Notes: a model not told the origin generated them from the sequence alone. DNA of 34,027 nt from Bacteroidales bacterium (GCA_018400955.1 JAGYLH010000037.1:1-34027); one strand, 5' to 3'; positions 14,556 to 25,231 are shown, counted from the first letter of the stretch. Numbers and translations are program-made.

Positions 14556-15539
14556 ATGCAAAATAGCGATCAACCTGAAAAAGAAGCAATACCCGCAGAA
14601 AGCACCATTATCAACTGCAAAAACTGTGAAACCACTTTCGAAGGCAAGTACTGTCCCAATTGTGGTCAATCAATCAAACAATACGACAGGCCCCTGCAAT
14701 TTTTGATATTGGACTTTGCAGGAAATGTTTTTGCTTTCGACACCCGTTTGTGGTTATCCATAAAGCATTTGCTTACCAAACCCGGCAAGTTTGAAACAGA
14801 TTATGTGCATGGCAAACGCAGGCGCTATATGCCCCCTTTCCGTTTGTATGTTTTCGTCAGCTTTGTCTTTTTTTTGCTGTTGGGGTTTACCACCAACCGC
14901 TCTGTCAGGCAAAACAAAGAATTGATTACCAATTCCTTACTTAATGAAGGGCCCAACGATTCCATCCCTGATGTTGTTTATATGAGTAAATACCTCGAAG
15001 GCAAGGTAAGCCCCGAAGATCTTGACACCTTCACCGAAATCATGGAAAAAGCTGCCCCTGATTCTATCAGGGTGGTCGCAGCAAAGGAACCGATTAACCT
15101 GAATTTGAAAATCGGAGAGGATAAACTTGATATCAAGAAAATTGCCAACAACCCTGAAGTATATCTTGCCCGTTTCTTCAAATACCTGTCGTGGTCGTTT
15201 TTTATTTTAATGCCCTTTTACGGGTTTTTGCTCTGGCTGCTGTTCAGAAAATCATACCGCTATTTTTTTGCCCATTTTGTGATGGCTACCAGCCACCACA
15301 CCGTGGTGTTTATGGCCTATGCCCTGGTGTTGCTGTCAGGACTCTATCTGCCGGCCATTACCAATTACCTTTCGAATGGTTTTTTCTTCCTGCTTTTGAT
15401 TTACTTTTATATTGGCGCTTTGAGATTGTATAAACTACGCTGGTATTCAGTACTTTTGCGCCTGCTTACCGTGCTCTTCATTTATAGTTTAGTCTCTATG
15501 TTGGCCACTGTACCTATCGTTATCATGGCGCTTACCTAA
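14556..15539 (+). CDS. DUF3667 zinc-ribbon membrane protein
   Basis: 327 residues. The N-terminal zinc ribbon has CxxC pairs at cysteines 21/24 and 33/36 (CKNCETTFEGKYCPNCGQ). Next come YDRPLQFLILDFAGNVFAFDTRLWLSIKHLLTKPGKF and GKRRRYMPPFRLYVFVSFVFFLLLG, the DUF3667 signature, ending in the first membrane helix. A soluble loop of about 100 residues follows, then four more hydrophobic helices at about 205-325. These proteins are common in Bacteroidota; the function is unknown, and the short ribbon probably acts on the cytoplasmic side. It is a single gene starting right after the duplicated tRNA-Pro end. Confidence 0.88.
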   Translation: MQNSDQPEKEAIPAESTIINCKNCETTFEGKYCPNCGQSIKQYDRPLQFLILDFAGNVFAFDTRLWLSIKHLLTKPGKFETDYVHGKRRRYMPPFRLYVFVSFVFFLLLGFTTNRSVRQNKELITNSLLNEGPNDSIPDVVYMSKYLEGKVSPEDLDTFTEIMEKAAPDSIRVVAAKEPINLNLKIGEDKLDIKKIANNPEVYLARFFKYLSWSFFILMPFYGFLLWLLFRKSYRYFFAHFVMATSHHTVVFMAYALVLLSGLYLPAITNYLSNGFFFLLLIYFYIGALRLYKLRWYSVLLRLLTVLFIYSLVSMLATVPIVIMALT

Positions 15540-15569
15540 ACCATCGATCAAGGATTGGGATTTCATATC

Positions 15570-15599
15570 TTGCTTTTTTGTAAAAACACCTTACATTTG
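15570..15599 (+). promoter_or_regulatory. Bacteroidota promoter of the M14 peptidase gene
   Basis: TTG at 15570-15572, 19 bases, then TACATTTG at 15592-15599. The ATG at 15662 lies about 60 bases further on. Confidence 0.55.
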
Positions 15600-15661
15600 G
15601 TGCTTGATTTGCTGTTTGATCAGCATACTTTTTGCCTTATCTAATTCAATATTCCTGTATC

Positions 15662-18284
15662 ATGAGCATCAAAAATCATATCTGCATCCTTGCTGTGCTG
15701 ATAGCACTAGCCCTTTGCCCTGTAAAACTCACAGCACAAGCCATAGAAACACCAAAAGCCTTTTATGGCTTTGAGCCGGGCGATGATTATAAACTTATTG
15801 ACTACAAACAGCTTATCGACTATTTGAAGCTGCTGGAGTCACAATCTGACCGTTTAATACTGGAAGAAATAGGTACATCCTCACTTGGTCAGCCCATATA
15901 CGTACTGGCCATTTCTTCTGCAGACAACCTGTCACGATTGGATGAATTGAAAGCAATGAACCGCCGGCTTGCGTTGGAAACTGGCTTAAGTGCTTCCGAA
16001 AAGGCAGACATCCTGGCTAGGGGCAAGGTGTTTGTGGCGGCCACCATGTCGATGCACTCCAATGAAGTGGGGCCTTCGCAATCCGTACCATTGATTGCTT
16101 ACGAGCTGGCATCAACTACCGAAGCAGAAAAACTTCGCTGGCTCGACGAAACCGTCCTGATGATTATACCGAGCCACAATCCCGACGGGCAAGACATGGT
16201 TGTGGAGCACTACAGAAAGTATCTGGGTACCAAAAACGAAAAAACATCGCTGCCTGGGGTTTACCATAAATATGTTGGACACAACATCAACCGCGACTTT
16301 ATCATGCTCACCCAGCCCGAAAACCAGGCGGTTTCGAAGCTATTCAGCCACCACTGGTTTCCGCAGGTTGCAGTGAGAGAAACACCAGATGGGTGCTGCC
16401 GGCGTGCGCTATTTTGTGCCGCCGCCAACCGATCCCATAGCCGAAAACATAGATGCCGGCATGTGGAACTGGATCGGCATTTTTGGGGCACGTATGATGC
16501 AACGCATGACAGCCGACAGCCTGAAAGGCGTCACACAGAATTACCTGTTTGATATGTATTGGCCCGGGCCCACTGAAACGTCCTTGTGGAAAAACTCTAT
16601 CAGCATGCTCACCGAGGCAGCCATGCCTTTCATGCCACACCGGTTTATGTGGAGCCACAAGAGATACAGGTGTATGGCAAAGGGCTGAGCGAATACAAGA
16701 AGAGCATCAATATGCCTGAGCCCTGGCCCGGAGGCTGGTGGCATTTGCGCGATATTGTCAACTACGAAATAAGCTCACTTTGGGGCATGATGGATGCCGC
16801 TGCCATGCACCGCGCCGAGATTATAGATTTTCGTGCCAGCCTGACAGAAAAATGGTAAAATTGGCCAAACACAAGCACCCTTTTACTATATTTTACCCAG
16901 AAAGCAGCATGATATCAGCAGCTTGCACGCGCTGATCAAACTGATGCACGACCATGGCGTTTCGACCTATTCCTTGAACGAAAATCTCGAAATTAACGGA
17001 AAACTCTATCGCAGTGGTGATGTGGTGATTCCTTTGGCGCAGCCTTTCCGGCCTTTTATCAAGGAAATGATGGAGGTGCAGGAATTCCCTGTGAGGCATT
17101 ACAGCCCGGGGGGTGAAATGATGCGGCCCTATGATGTGGCAAGCTGGTCATTGCCATTACATATGGGCGTTGAAAGCATCGAAATCAATACTTTGGTGAG
17201 CGGAATGGACGGCAAGCTGAAGCTGTTAGAAGAAATTCCTGCGGTAAATGAGGAAAGCTTTGCCGACGCATGGGGATTGGTTTTTACGGCAAGCAACAAC
17301 GAAAGTTACAAAGCAGCCTTTTATGCGCTCCAGCAAGGTATTGATGTACAACGGATAACGGAGGATATTCTCCTGAACGAAGTGCAAATTAAAAAAGGCG
17401 ATTTCCTGATTTCCAACAGTAAAAAGCTGAATGATTTGTGGCCCCTGCTCAGTGTTGAGCCTTTGCCTTTGACCATCAGGGCGATGATACCGGGCCAGAA
17501 AATAGCCTTGCCTCAAATCGGCCTTGTCGAAACTTATTTCCATGATATGGATGCAGGCTGGACGCGCTATATCTTTGATCAGTATGGCATTCCCTATCGT
17601 GTGATCAGGCCGGAAGAGCTCAAAACGGGTGTACCAGAAGGCATTGATTTACTGCTGTTTCCATCCAGTAATAAAACCATTTTGCAGGAAGGCAAAGGGG
17701 GCAGTAAGGACGAATTGTACATTTTCAATTATCCACCCGAATATACCAAAGGCATGGGGAAAGAAGGCCTCGAAAAAATCATGGCCTGGGTGAATACCGG
17801 AGGCAAAATCATCAGTTGGGAAGCCTCTACCAAATTGTTTGAAGGCATGTTGCAAGCCGATAACGGAAAAGGCGAAAAAGAATCATTCCGCTTGCCTTTC
17901 AGGGATATTGCACCCGACTTGAACAAAAAGGGCCTGAATGTGCCCGGTTCCTTGCTGCAAATTGATTTGATCAAAGGCCACCCACTTACTTATGGCATGC
18001 CTGCCAAGGCCAATGTGTTTTCGCGCGCGGCTGTTGTTTTTGCCACAAGCATCCCCAACTTTGATATGGACCGACGGATAATTGGTTCCTACGCTGAAAA
18101 AGACTTGATGGTGAGTGGCTATGCGAAGCAGGAAGAATTGCTGGCAAAAAAAGCAGCAATGATATGGCTAAAAAAAGGTGAGGGACAATTAGTCCTTTTT
18201 GGCTTCAATCCGCAGTTCCGGTCGAATATGCACGGCACTTATAAGTTGCTTTTCAATGCGCTGCTGCTGGATGGGGATGAGTGA
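15662..18284 (+). pseudogene. M14-family zinc carboxypeptidase, secreted, four frameshifts
   Basis: The ATG at 15662 opens a signal peptide (MSIKNHICILAVLIALALCP, cleavage after about LTAQA). A metallocarboxypeptidase domain of family M14 follows. MHSNEVGPSQS carries the HxxE zinc ligands, NPDGQDMV follows, and HQMGAAGVRYFVPPPTDP probably carries the third-ligand histidine. The C-terminal 450 residues (from about 16923) include a glutamine-amidotransferase-like fold, as in long Bacteroidota M14 proteins. The frame breaks near 16372-16385 (net +1), 16622-16635 (net -1), 16847-16851 (one A lost from an A run) and 16901-16905 (one A lost). Joined, the product is about 870 residues. Protein pattern is kept on both sides of every break, so this may be a sequencing artefact rather than a dead gene. 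Confidence 0.8.
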
Positions 18285-18403
18285 GTGATTAGATGGGGAA
18301 ATGAGGGTAATTCAAATCCATCAGCCCTCCAGGTAGTGGGGCCTACTTCTGAATTCAATAGAAAAAATGTCCGATTTTTAGACGGTTAAGCCACAGTATT
18401 AAT

Positions 18404-18411
18404 TACATTTG
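18404..18411 (+). promoter_or_regulatory. Candidate -7 box for the TPR regulator gene
   Basis: TACATTTG matches TAnnTTTG about 104 bases before the ATG at 18515. No good -33 TTG was found. Confidence 0.35.
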
Positions 18412-18514
18412 TCAAAATTATAAGGTCAAGCATCATCTATCTACCATGATTTCAGATTTTTAAAAAATTGATGCGGAAAATTTTAGGGCAGCATAAAGGT
18501 CTTAATCAACGATT

Positions 18515-20191
18515 ATGAAAATCCTTTTACAAGCTTTTTTATGTTTTATTTTACTTTGGCTGTCAATTCATTGCAATCTTAATGCACAAAGTCCTGCCAA
18601 GGTTGATTCCCTTCTTTTCAAATATGAGACATCCCTTGATGATTCGGTGCGGATTGCTTCCTTGATAGAAATTGCCAACTATTACTCATCAACAAACCTT
18701 TCGCTGTCGTTTCAATATGCTGATCAGGCATTGGAAATTGCCAAACATAGCAGAAATAACCAATTTCATTCTCAGGCTTTGATGGCGATTGGTAACATTT
18801 GTTTTTTTCAGGGTTTGCTGGATATTTCATTTCAGCACTACTATAAAGCATTGGAGATCAATAAAGAACTAGGAAGTAATAATGGCATTGCCAATGCATT
18901 AACAAATCTTGGCGGAGTATTGCTTCAGCTTATGAAATTTGATGAAGCCAAAGGCTATTTTCATGAAGCGCTGCCGATTTTTATTGATTTGGCTGGAAAA
19001 AGAGGCGATACCATACCTCCTTTTCAGGTTATTTCCATTTATAATAATCTTGGAATAGTTCATGAAAATCTGAATGAGTACAACCAGGCCATTGATTATT
19101 ATCACAGGGGTATAAGCCTGGCGAAACGGTTACCCCACCAGCAGAAAAACCTGGCAATGTTGCATAATAACCTCGGAAGTATTCATATGAAAATGGGAGA
19201 ATTTGTTGAGGCTCATAAGAATATGAATGCCGCTCTGAGGATCAGAAAAGAAATCAATGACAAAGGTGGTGAAGCCTCTTCATACAGAATGCTGGGAATA
19301 TTATACAAGTCGCAGCAGCATTATGAAAAAGCCCTTGAAAACTTTTACAATGGTTATAGTTTAGCCACTGTGGTAGGAAGCACCTCAATTTTATCTTCAA
19401 TCAGCGATCAATTGTTTGAAATTTTCAATTCATTAAACCAATCCGATTCCTCTTTAAAATATCATATTCTGTCAAAAGATTATTCCGATAAGCTTAAAGG
19501 AGAGGAAACCCTGCGTGAGTTTACAAAAATGGAGTTAACATCACAGTTTCAGGAAAAAGAGAATATCCGTCTCATGGAACAGAAAAGACAAAAGCTCCGT
19601 CATCTTTTTACTGCCATTCTTCTGTTGCTTATTGCTGTTATACTTGGGCTTTTGTATGTACTTTCCCAGAACCGTTTGCGAAGACTTAGCCTGTTGAACA
19701 ACAACATACAGCTTGCTTCGGAAAAAGCGGCATTGGAAAAAGAAACACTCGCCAAAGAATTGGAGATCAAGGATAAAGAGCTTACAACAAATGTGATTTA
19801 CCAAATTCGAAAAAATGAACTTATTCAGAGTATTGTAGAAAAGTTAATGGCCAATAGGCATAGTTTCAAGAAAGAAAACCAAAATCTGGTAGAAGAACTC
19901 ATCAAGGAATTGGGGATGTACAAAGATGATAGCATCTGGATGGAGTTTGAAACCCGTTTTCATCAGGTTCACAACCAATTTTATGAAAAGCTGAATGAAA
20001 TATGCCCCGATCTTTCTCCCAATGAAAGAAGACTTTGTGCCTTTCTTCGCCTGAATATGTCCACCAAGGAAATTTCATCAATCACGGGGCAATCCCTAAG
20101 AAGCATTGATGTTGCACGAACCAGGCTCCGAAAAAAACTCAATCTCACCAACTCCGATCTTGGATTGATTGAATACCTGTCTGGCATATAA
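18515..20191 (+). CDS. Membrane-anchored TPR protein with C-terminal LuxR-like HTH
   Basis: 558 residues. Signal peptide 1-25 (LLWLSIHCNLNAQ). About six tetratricopeptide repeats span 40-300, for example NGIANALTNLGGVLLQLMKFDEAKGYF and NLAMLHNNLGSIHMKMGEFVEAH. One membrane helix at about 352-374 (LFTAILLLLIAVILGLLYVL) is followed by a coiled coil (about 385-425). A C-terminal helix-turn-helix, LSPNERRLCAFLRLNMSTKEISSITGQSLRSIDVARTRLRKKL, resembles LuxR/GerE domains. The design places TPRs in the periplasm and the DNA-binding domain in the cytoplasm, a one-protein signalling route common in Bacteroidota. It lies directly upstream of a run of T9SS cargo genes on the same strand, so it may control them; that is inference. 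Confidence 0.9.
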   Translation: MKILLQAFLCFILLWLSIHCNLNAQSPAKVDSLLFKYETSLDDSVRIASLIEIANYYSSTNLSLSFQYADQALEIAKHSRNNQFHSQALMAIGNICFFQGLLDISFQHYYKALEINKELGSNNGIANALTNLGGVLLQLMKFDEAKGYFHEALPIFIDLAGKRGDTIPPFQVISIYNNLGIVHENLNEYNQAIDYYHRGISLAKRLPHQQKNLAMLHNNLGSIHMKMGEFVEAHKNMNAALRIRKEINDKGGEASSYRMLGILYKSQQHYEKALENFYNGYSLATVVGSTSILSSISDQLFEIFNSLNQSDSSLKYHILSKDYSDKLKGEETLREFTKMELTSQFQEKENIRLMEQKRQKLRHLFTAILLLLIAVILGLLYVLSQNRLRRLSLLNNNIQLASEKAALEKETLAKELEIKDKELTTNVIYQIRKNELIQSIVEKLMANRHSFKKENQNLVEELIKELGMYKDDSIWMEFETRFHQVHNQFYEKLNEICPDLSPNERRLCAFLRLNMSTKEISSITGQSLRSIDVARTRLRKKLNLTNSDLGLIEYLSGI

Positions 20192-20620
20192 GCAACAGCA
20201 AATAAGCACCCCAAAACAAGCGGTTATCTATAGTGGAAAACTTACTGTCCAAAAAAAAAGTGCATGCTAAGCATATTTCAGGATTCCTGATTGTCCAAAG
20301 CGCATCAACTTTTAACTAAGTCAACAGACGCTTCCTTTCATCAACATCATTAAAGGAAGGCCTTTTTTATAAAAAAGATATTGACTTCCGACCAATATTT
20401 ATTTGTATCCGATCAATTATTTCATAAACTGACTGGATTTAAAATATTTTATATCAGTGATTTATATATTGCTGTAGTGAAGATGTTGTAAATCATTGGC
20501 ATAGAAGTAGCGAAGATGTGCATACCATTAGTTTGCCACGTCATTTTCTAGTGTATATCATTGCAAAAAAATTCAGCTGGCAAAAAAAACTCTAACCCAT
20601 ACCCTCTGCAATTCACTTTT
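20192..20620. other. AT-rich intergenic region
   Basis: About 430 bases without a convincing gene. It holds the terminator at 20331-20368. The following 250 bases are very AT-rich and may carry the promoter of the small ORF and the large secreted protein, but no clear TAnnTTTG box with a -33 partner was found. Confidence 0.5.
20331..20368 (+). terminator. Terminator after the TPR regulator gene
   Basis: CTTCCTTT (20331-20338) and AAAGGAAG (20352-20359) form a perfect eight-base stem with a 13-base loop, followed by GCC and six T. It lies 140 bases past the stop, so it could also end a short independent RNA. Confidence 0.65.
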
Positions 20621-20782
20621 ATGCGGCAATCATCAAAGAAATTAACTGAAGATTCGAATCCGGAAGATACACTCAAAAGGTATCTGGAGCAAAGTAAACT
20701 TAAGACACAGGCCTTAAAGAAACTACTCAAATTCATCGAAGATGGGGATGGTACTGACAGTATATCACCAAAGCGCAAATAA
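20621..20782 (+). CDS. Small charged hypothetical protein
   Basis: 53 residues from the ATG at 20621; the same frame is open back to a TTG at 20561. It is rich in Lys, Glu, Asp and Ser (about half the residues) and has one likely amphipathic helix, NPEDTLKRYLEQSKLKTQALKKLLKFIEDG. There is no signal peptide or known motif. It ends 60 bases before the start of the large T9SS protein and runs in the same direction. It could be a real small gene co-transcribed with it or a leader ORF. I do not recognise it. Confidence 0.4.
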   Translation: MRQSSKKLTEDSNPEDTLKRYLEQSKLKTQALKKLLKFIEDGDGTDSISPKRK

Positions 20783-20842
20783 GGCCGAAATTAAAATTAA
20801 AGAGGTAAATTGTTTATAATTAATAACTTAAAACCAATTGCT

Positions 20843-23800
20843 ATGTGCAGAAATTTTACAAAAACGATAGGGCTACTATTTCTGGCCCTGATTATTCTTA
20901 CTTTCAGCTCAGTGAGCACTCACGCAAACAGTGCAAACACCAATAGGGATTCTCCTTTTATGGAGGATTTTGAAGGAGATGTATTTCCGCCTGCAGACTG
21001 GACTGTTTATAGTCTGCTTGATGTAAGTGAGAATTGGAGCCTCCACCTTTGGGAGAACCATACACCCGGAGGTGCCCAATCGGCATTTCATAATGCTACA
21101 GCCGGAGATTTAGCTGTTGACAACTGGTTGGTAACCCCCCAATTGAGCATTGACTCTGATGGTTTTCATTACTTCTCATTCTGGAGTTATCTGGCCAGCA
21201 GCTGGGCATACAAGTCAAATACTGTACTGATCAGCACAGGCAGTCCCGACCCCGCCGATGGCGAATATATCGTAGTGTGGGACAATGCTTCAGATTTGGG
21301 GAACGCCTGGCTTTGGATGAATTACTATGTAAATCTGGAGGATTATATTGGTCAGGACATTTATGTAGCCTTCAGGTATGAAGGTGATCCGTGGGGACAC
21401 ACATGGAATATTGATGATGTTTCATTGGTTGATGATTCACCCATATTCAACATCAATCTTACTGAAGTTAGCCTGACGGTAGGATTTGAGGGTACGGGAA
21501 CCCAATCCATTGAAATTAATAATGGTGGAATTCAGGATCTTACTTTTGACATTGAAACAGCGTATATTGATGCTGATGGATGGCTTACCGTTGATCCGGC
21601 TAATGGAAGTGTTGCCAGCCAATCTGTAGTTGAGATTTCTATTGCTTTTGATGCCGGCGGCCTTGCCTTTGGCACGTATCAGGCCAACCTCAATATAACA
21701 ACCAATGATACAGAAAACCCTACTGCAACGGTTTTGGTTACCTTCGAAGTTATTAACGTGAATGTTTATCCATTCGTGGAAAATTTTGAGAGCGAATCAT
21801 TTCCGCCCATTGGCTGGACCAATTATAATCAGGAAAGCGATGAAACAGAATGGGCGCTCAGTTGGTATAATCATACCCCTGGTGGGCAATATTCCGCATT
21901 GCATAATTATGCATGGGAACACCAGGATGGTTGGCTGGTAACACCGCAAATATCGGTACCCCTTGAGGGCTTCTTCTATTTGACATTTTGGAGCCAGGTT
22001 GGTGAATCTGATTATTATGACAAAAATAGTGTGCTGATTTCTACAGGAAGTGGCAATCCTGCCGATGAAGATTTTGTAGAAGTGTGGGTTGAGGAAGATG
22101 TTTCAGAAAATTGGGCACAACGCTTTATTAATATTGAAGACTATGCTGGTCAGGATATTTTCATAGCCTTCCGATATGAAGGAGAGTACGCACATTTTTG
22201 GGCAATTGATGATATTTCCATAGGTGAAGAAATTGATGACTCTCCCATTATGATTGTGGATGCATCTGAGGTAAGTCAGACAGTTGGAGAAGGCGGTTCT
22301 GGTTCAAAAAGCTTCAAGGTTATTAACGATGGAATCCAACACCTCACCTTCGATATCGAAGTTGAATTTATTGATGAAGAAGGTTGGTTAACCGCTGAAC
22401 CGCTATCTGGGGGCATTCCCGCAAAATCAAGCCAAACCATATCATTGGCATTCGATGCAACCGGGCTTGAATTAGGAACTTACCAGGCAAATCTTTCCGT
22501 TACCAGTAATGATACAGAGAATCCAACCGCTACAGTAGTTGCAATCCTTCATGTGATGGAAGCCCAACCAATAGATCTAACAGTTATTTACCCTCAGTTT
22601 ACAGTTCCAACCAAAATTTCTACGGACGGAATGTATGTGTCAGGAAGCCAGTTTGGTGGTCTGGCTGGTTACCTTTGGACACAACTTGAAGGCACCTATG
22701 AGATTGCTGGTGATGTTAGTGGTGTTACAGATGATGGATTGGTGGCCGGAACCTATAATACAGAATTTGAATTCAATGGCGTGCCTGTTCAAACTGCAGG
22801 GAGATGGAATAAAACAACACAAGAATGGGAGTTTCTGGGCATGAACCCTGAATTTCCTGAAATATTTGGCGAATCTTATAATTCAGCCTGGGGCATCACT
22901 GCTGATGGTTCTACTATTGTGGGCTTGCAGTTTACTGAAAGCTGGAGTGCAAAAGCTTTTAAATGGACAGAATCAGATGGTTATGAGATGATTGGGCCCG
23001 GGGAATACGACTCAAGGGCAAGTGGAATCAGTGCCGATGGAAGCGTTATTTATGGATGGGCATCACCAAATTGGAGTTGGTCACCCGTGGTTTGGTATAA
23101 TGACGAAATGATATTCATTGACGAAACGCAATCTAATTTTGGCGAATCAACCGCAGCATCTTCCAGCGGAAACTACGTTGCAGGTTACTTAGGATCCTTT
23201 GGTTTTATTTGGTCGCCAACTGAGGGTTTAACCCAATTTGAAAATACGCTGAACACCGGGACTATCAGCCCAACAGCTGTTCTTGAAGATGGAACCACAT
23301 TTGGTTATACAGCTGAAGGCTGGCCTCCAACACCGGATACCCGCCTTGCATTTGTAAGACATCCCGATGGAACAATGGAAACATTCAACGAGTATGTTGC
23401 CAGCAGAGGTTGGTTTGATGCATCGGACTGGATTTTCTTCAGTGTAAACGATGTTACCCCCGACGGCAATAAGTTTGCAGGTGCAGCCGAGCTACCAACC
23501 GGTGAATGGATCAGCTTCTTGCTTGATTTAGATCCTGAACAGCCGGTTATCGAAGTTAATCCTATAAGCCTGAGTGAGATCCTTGAAATTGACCAGACAT
23601 CCGAACAAACGCTTGAGATTACTAACACCGGCGATGGCCAACTTACTTACAATGCAGTTATTCAGTATATAATTGAGGATGCCAAAATACAGGAGGTTCC
23701 TGTGGGCAACCCAAGACTAGCCGAAACGAGGACGCTTCAGATTGACAGAATGGAAGGCACCAATGGTTTCCATCCTGCTGCCAAAGCCAGCGGCCGAAAT

Positions 23801-25174
23801 GAAATCATCTTGCATTACGACGGACCAAATATGGATGCCATTGGTTTGACTGAAGGGGGCACTTTCTATGGTGCAGCCCGCTATACATCAGAAATGGTTG
23901 CTCCTTTTGGTGGTTACCAACTGGAATCAATCGATGTGTATATTAATGATGTTCCTACAGAAATAAAGCTCATAGTATGGGATGCTGGTACAAGTACAAC
24001 ACCCGGAGCCCTTTTACACGAGCAGGCATTTAGTCCTGAAGGTGCGAGCTGGAACACTGTAACCCTTGATGAAGCACTGGAAGTGAGCGGAGCAGACCTG
24101 TGGGTGGGTTTCGAAATTACACATGGTGCAGGTACTTTTGTTTTGGGTATAGACGGCGGCCCTGCCAATTTGGATGGCAATCTGATTAGCTCGGATGCTT
24201 TGGATTGGGAACATCTTTCAGATTATGGACTGAACGCTAACTGGAACATCCGCGCCAGGCTGCAATACAATGGAGTACAATGGCTTACCATTGATCCTTC
24301 CTCCGGAACCCTTGTTGAAGGTCAAGGTCATACCATTGCAGTAAATTTTGATGCTGCAGGTCTGGAAACTGGCTCCTACACTGCCAACATCAGAATCAGC
24401 AGTAATGCTGTTAATGGAGAACTGGTTATTGTACCTGTTACACTTGAAGTAACCGAGGTAACATATATGCTTACGCTGCTAGCCTACCCTTCTGATTATG
24501 GTACAGTTGAAGGCGATGGCGCATACGAAGCCGGAACTGAAGTTACCATCGTTGCGACTGCAAATGCCGGTTATGAATTTGTTCACTGGACAGATGAGAA
24601 CGGAGTTATTGTAAGCACAGAAGCCAGCTTCGACTACACCATGCCGGCAAATGATGCAACCTTCACAGCTTACTTTGAAGAGGTAGTTGGTGAATACACC
24701 CTGACACTTGTTGCCTACCCTTCTGATTATGGTACAGTTGAAGGCGGTGGCGAATTCGAATCCGGAACTGAAGTTACCATCATTGCGACTGCAAATGCCG
24801 GTTATGAATTTGTTGAATGGACTGATGCTGACGGAAATGTGGTGAGTACAGAAGCCACCTTTACTTTCACCATGCCGGCAAACGATGTAACCCTCACAGC
24901 TAATTTCCAGCTCATTATCAATGTTAAGGATGTTAGGGATATTCAATTTTCAATATTCCCCAATCCTGCATCTGAATTTGTGAATTTCATCAGCAATGAA
25001 AATATCATTACCCTTGAACTTTATAACCTGACCGGTCAAATGGTATTCGGAGCTGAAGTGAATGTAAAAAATTACAAACTCAATATTTCGGCACTGCCTC
25101 AAGGTTTGTACATGCTTAGACTTACTTCAGCCAATAAAGAAGTATTAACAACAAAAGTGATGATAGCGCGATAG
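20843..25174 (+). CDS. Large multidomain secreted protein with T9SS type A sorting domain
   Basis: 1443 residues from the ATG at 20843 (MCRNFTKTIG), which begins a clean signal peptide; the frame extends to a TTG at 20810. Domains in order: two choice-of-anchor-J type jelly-roll domains (about 40-205 and 311-470; each starts with a DFEGD/NFESE-type motif, then FPP..W, and ends W.IDD.S). Each is followed by an Ig-like module ending in SxNDTENPTATV. A propeller-like stretch with HAF-type repeats follows (about 575-890; GITADGSTIVG, GISADGSVIYGW). Then come another Ig/jelly-roll part (about 900-1200), two nearly identical InlB B-repeat-type modules (about 1209-1356) and the C-terminal sorting domain (SIFPNPASEFVNF...LPQGLYMLRL) at about 1363-1443. 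The tail directs export through T9SS and surface attachment. Likely an adhesin or matrix protein; no catalytic site seen. Confidence 0.9.
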   Translation: MCRNFTKTIGLLFLALIILTFSSVSTHANSANTNRDSPFMEDFEGDVFPPADWTVYSLLDVSENWSLHLWENHTPGGAQSAFHNATAGDLAVDNWLVTPQLSIDSDGFHYFSFWSYLASSWAYKSNTVLISTGSPDPADGEYIVVWDNASDLGNAWLWMNYYVNLEDYIGQDIYVAFRYEGDPWGHTWNIDDVSLVDDSPIFNINLTEVSLTVGFEGTGTQSIEINNGGIQDLTFDIETAYIDADGWLTVDPANGSVASQSVVEISIAFDAGGLAFGTYQANLNITTNDTENPTATVLVTFEVINVNVYPFVENFESESFPPIGWTNYNQESDETEWALSWYNHTPGGQYSALHNYAWEHQDGWLVTPQISVPLEGFFYLTFWSQVGESDYYDKNSVLISTGSGNPADEDFVEVWVEEDVSENWAQRFINIEDYAGQDIFIAFRYEGEYAHFWAIDDISIGEEIDDSPIMIVDASEVSQTVGEGGSGSKSFKVINDGIQHLTFDIEVEFIDEEGWLTAEPLSGGIPAKSSQTISLAFDATGLELGTYQANLSVTSNDTENPTATVVAILHVMEAQPIDLTVIYPQFTVPTKISTDGMYVSGSQFGGLAGYLWTQLEGTYEIAGDVSGVTDDGLVAGTYNTEFEFNGVPVQTAGRWNKTTQEWEFLGMNPEFPEIFGESYNSAWGITADGSTIVGLQFTESWSAKAFKWTESDGYEMIGPGEYDSRASGISADGSVIYGWASPNWSWSPVVWYNDEMIFIDETQSNFGESTAASSSGNYVAGYLGSFGFIWSPTEGLTQFENTLNTGTISPTAVLEDGTTFGYTAEGWPPTPDTRLAFVRHPDGTMETFNEYVASRGWFDASDWIFFSVNDVTPDGNKFAGAAELPTGEWISFLLDLDPEQPVIEVNPISLSEILEIDQTSEQTLEITNTGDGQLTYNAVIQYIIEDAKIQEVPVGNPRLAETRTLQIDRMEGTNGFHPAAKASGRNEIILHYDGPNMDAIGLTEGGTFYGAARYTSEMVAPFGGYQLESIDVYINDVPTEIKLIVWDAGTSTTPGALLHEQAFSPEGASWNTVTLDEALEVSGADLWVGFEITHGAGTFVLGIDGGPANLDGNLISSDALDWEHLSDYGLNANWNIRARLQYNGVQWLTIDPSSGTLVEGQGHTIAVNFDAAGLETGSYTANIRISSNAVNGELVIVPVTLEVTEVTYMLTLLAYPSDYGTVEGDGAYEAGTEVTIVATANAGYEFVHWTDENGVIVSTEASFDYTMPANDATFTAYFEEVVGEYTLTLVAYPSDYGTVEGGGEFESGTEVTIIATANAGYEFVEWTDADGNVVSTEATFTFTMPANDVTLTANFQLIINVKDVRDIQFSIFPNPASEFVNFISNENIITLELYNLTGQMVFGAEVNVKNYKLNISALPQGLYMLRLTSANKEVLTTKVMIAR
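24482..24910 (+). repeat. Two 231-bp tandem InlB-type modules
   Basis: The units begin at 24482 and 24713, a 231-base (77-codon) period. The first 120 bases are almost identical in DNA as well as protein (starting GCCTACCCTTCTGATTATGG), while the ends differ more. Recent in-frame duplication within the coding sequence. Confidence 0.85.
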
Positions 25175-25231
25175 ATAAAAAACTTGAATGAGATGTTTAT
25201 GACTGAATATCCATTTCTGAAGTGGCCTAAA

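Noticed and set aside
16344..16658. 104-residue minus-strand ORF opposite the frameshifted peptidase
   Set aside because: It exists only because the plus frame is broken there; the plus strand keeps carboxypeptidase motifs on both sides.
24482..24910. Possible CRISPR-like or DNA-level repeat array
   Set aside because: Only two units of 231 bases, in frame and protein-coding; no short spaced repeats.
24479..24946. 155-residue minus-strand ORF with internal repeats
   Set aside because: It is the antisense shadow of the two InlB-type modules in the T9SS gene; the plus-strand frame has the signal peptide, domains and sorting tail.
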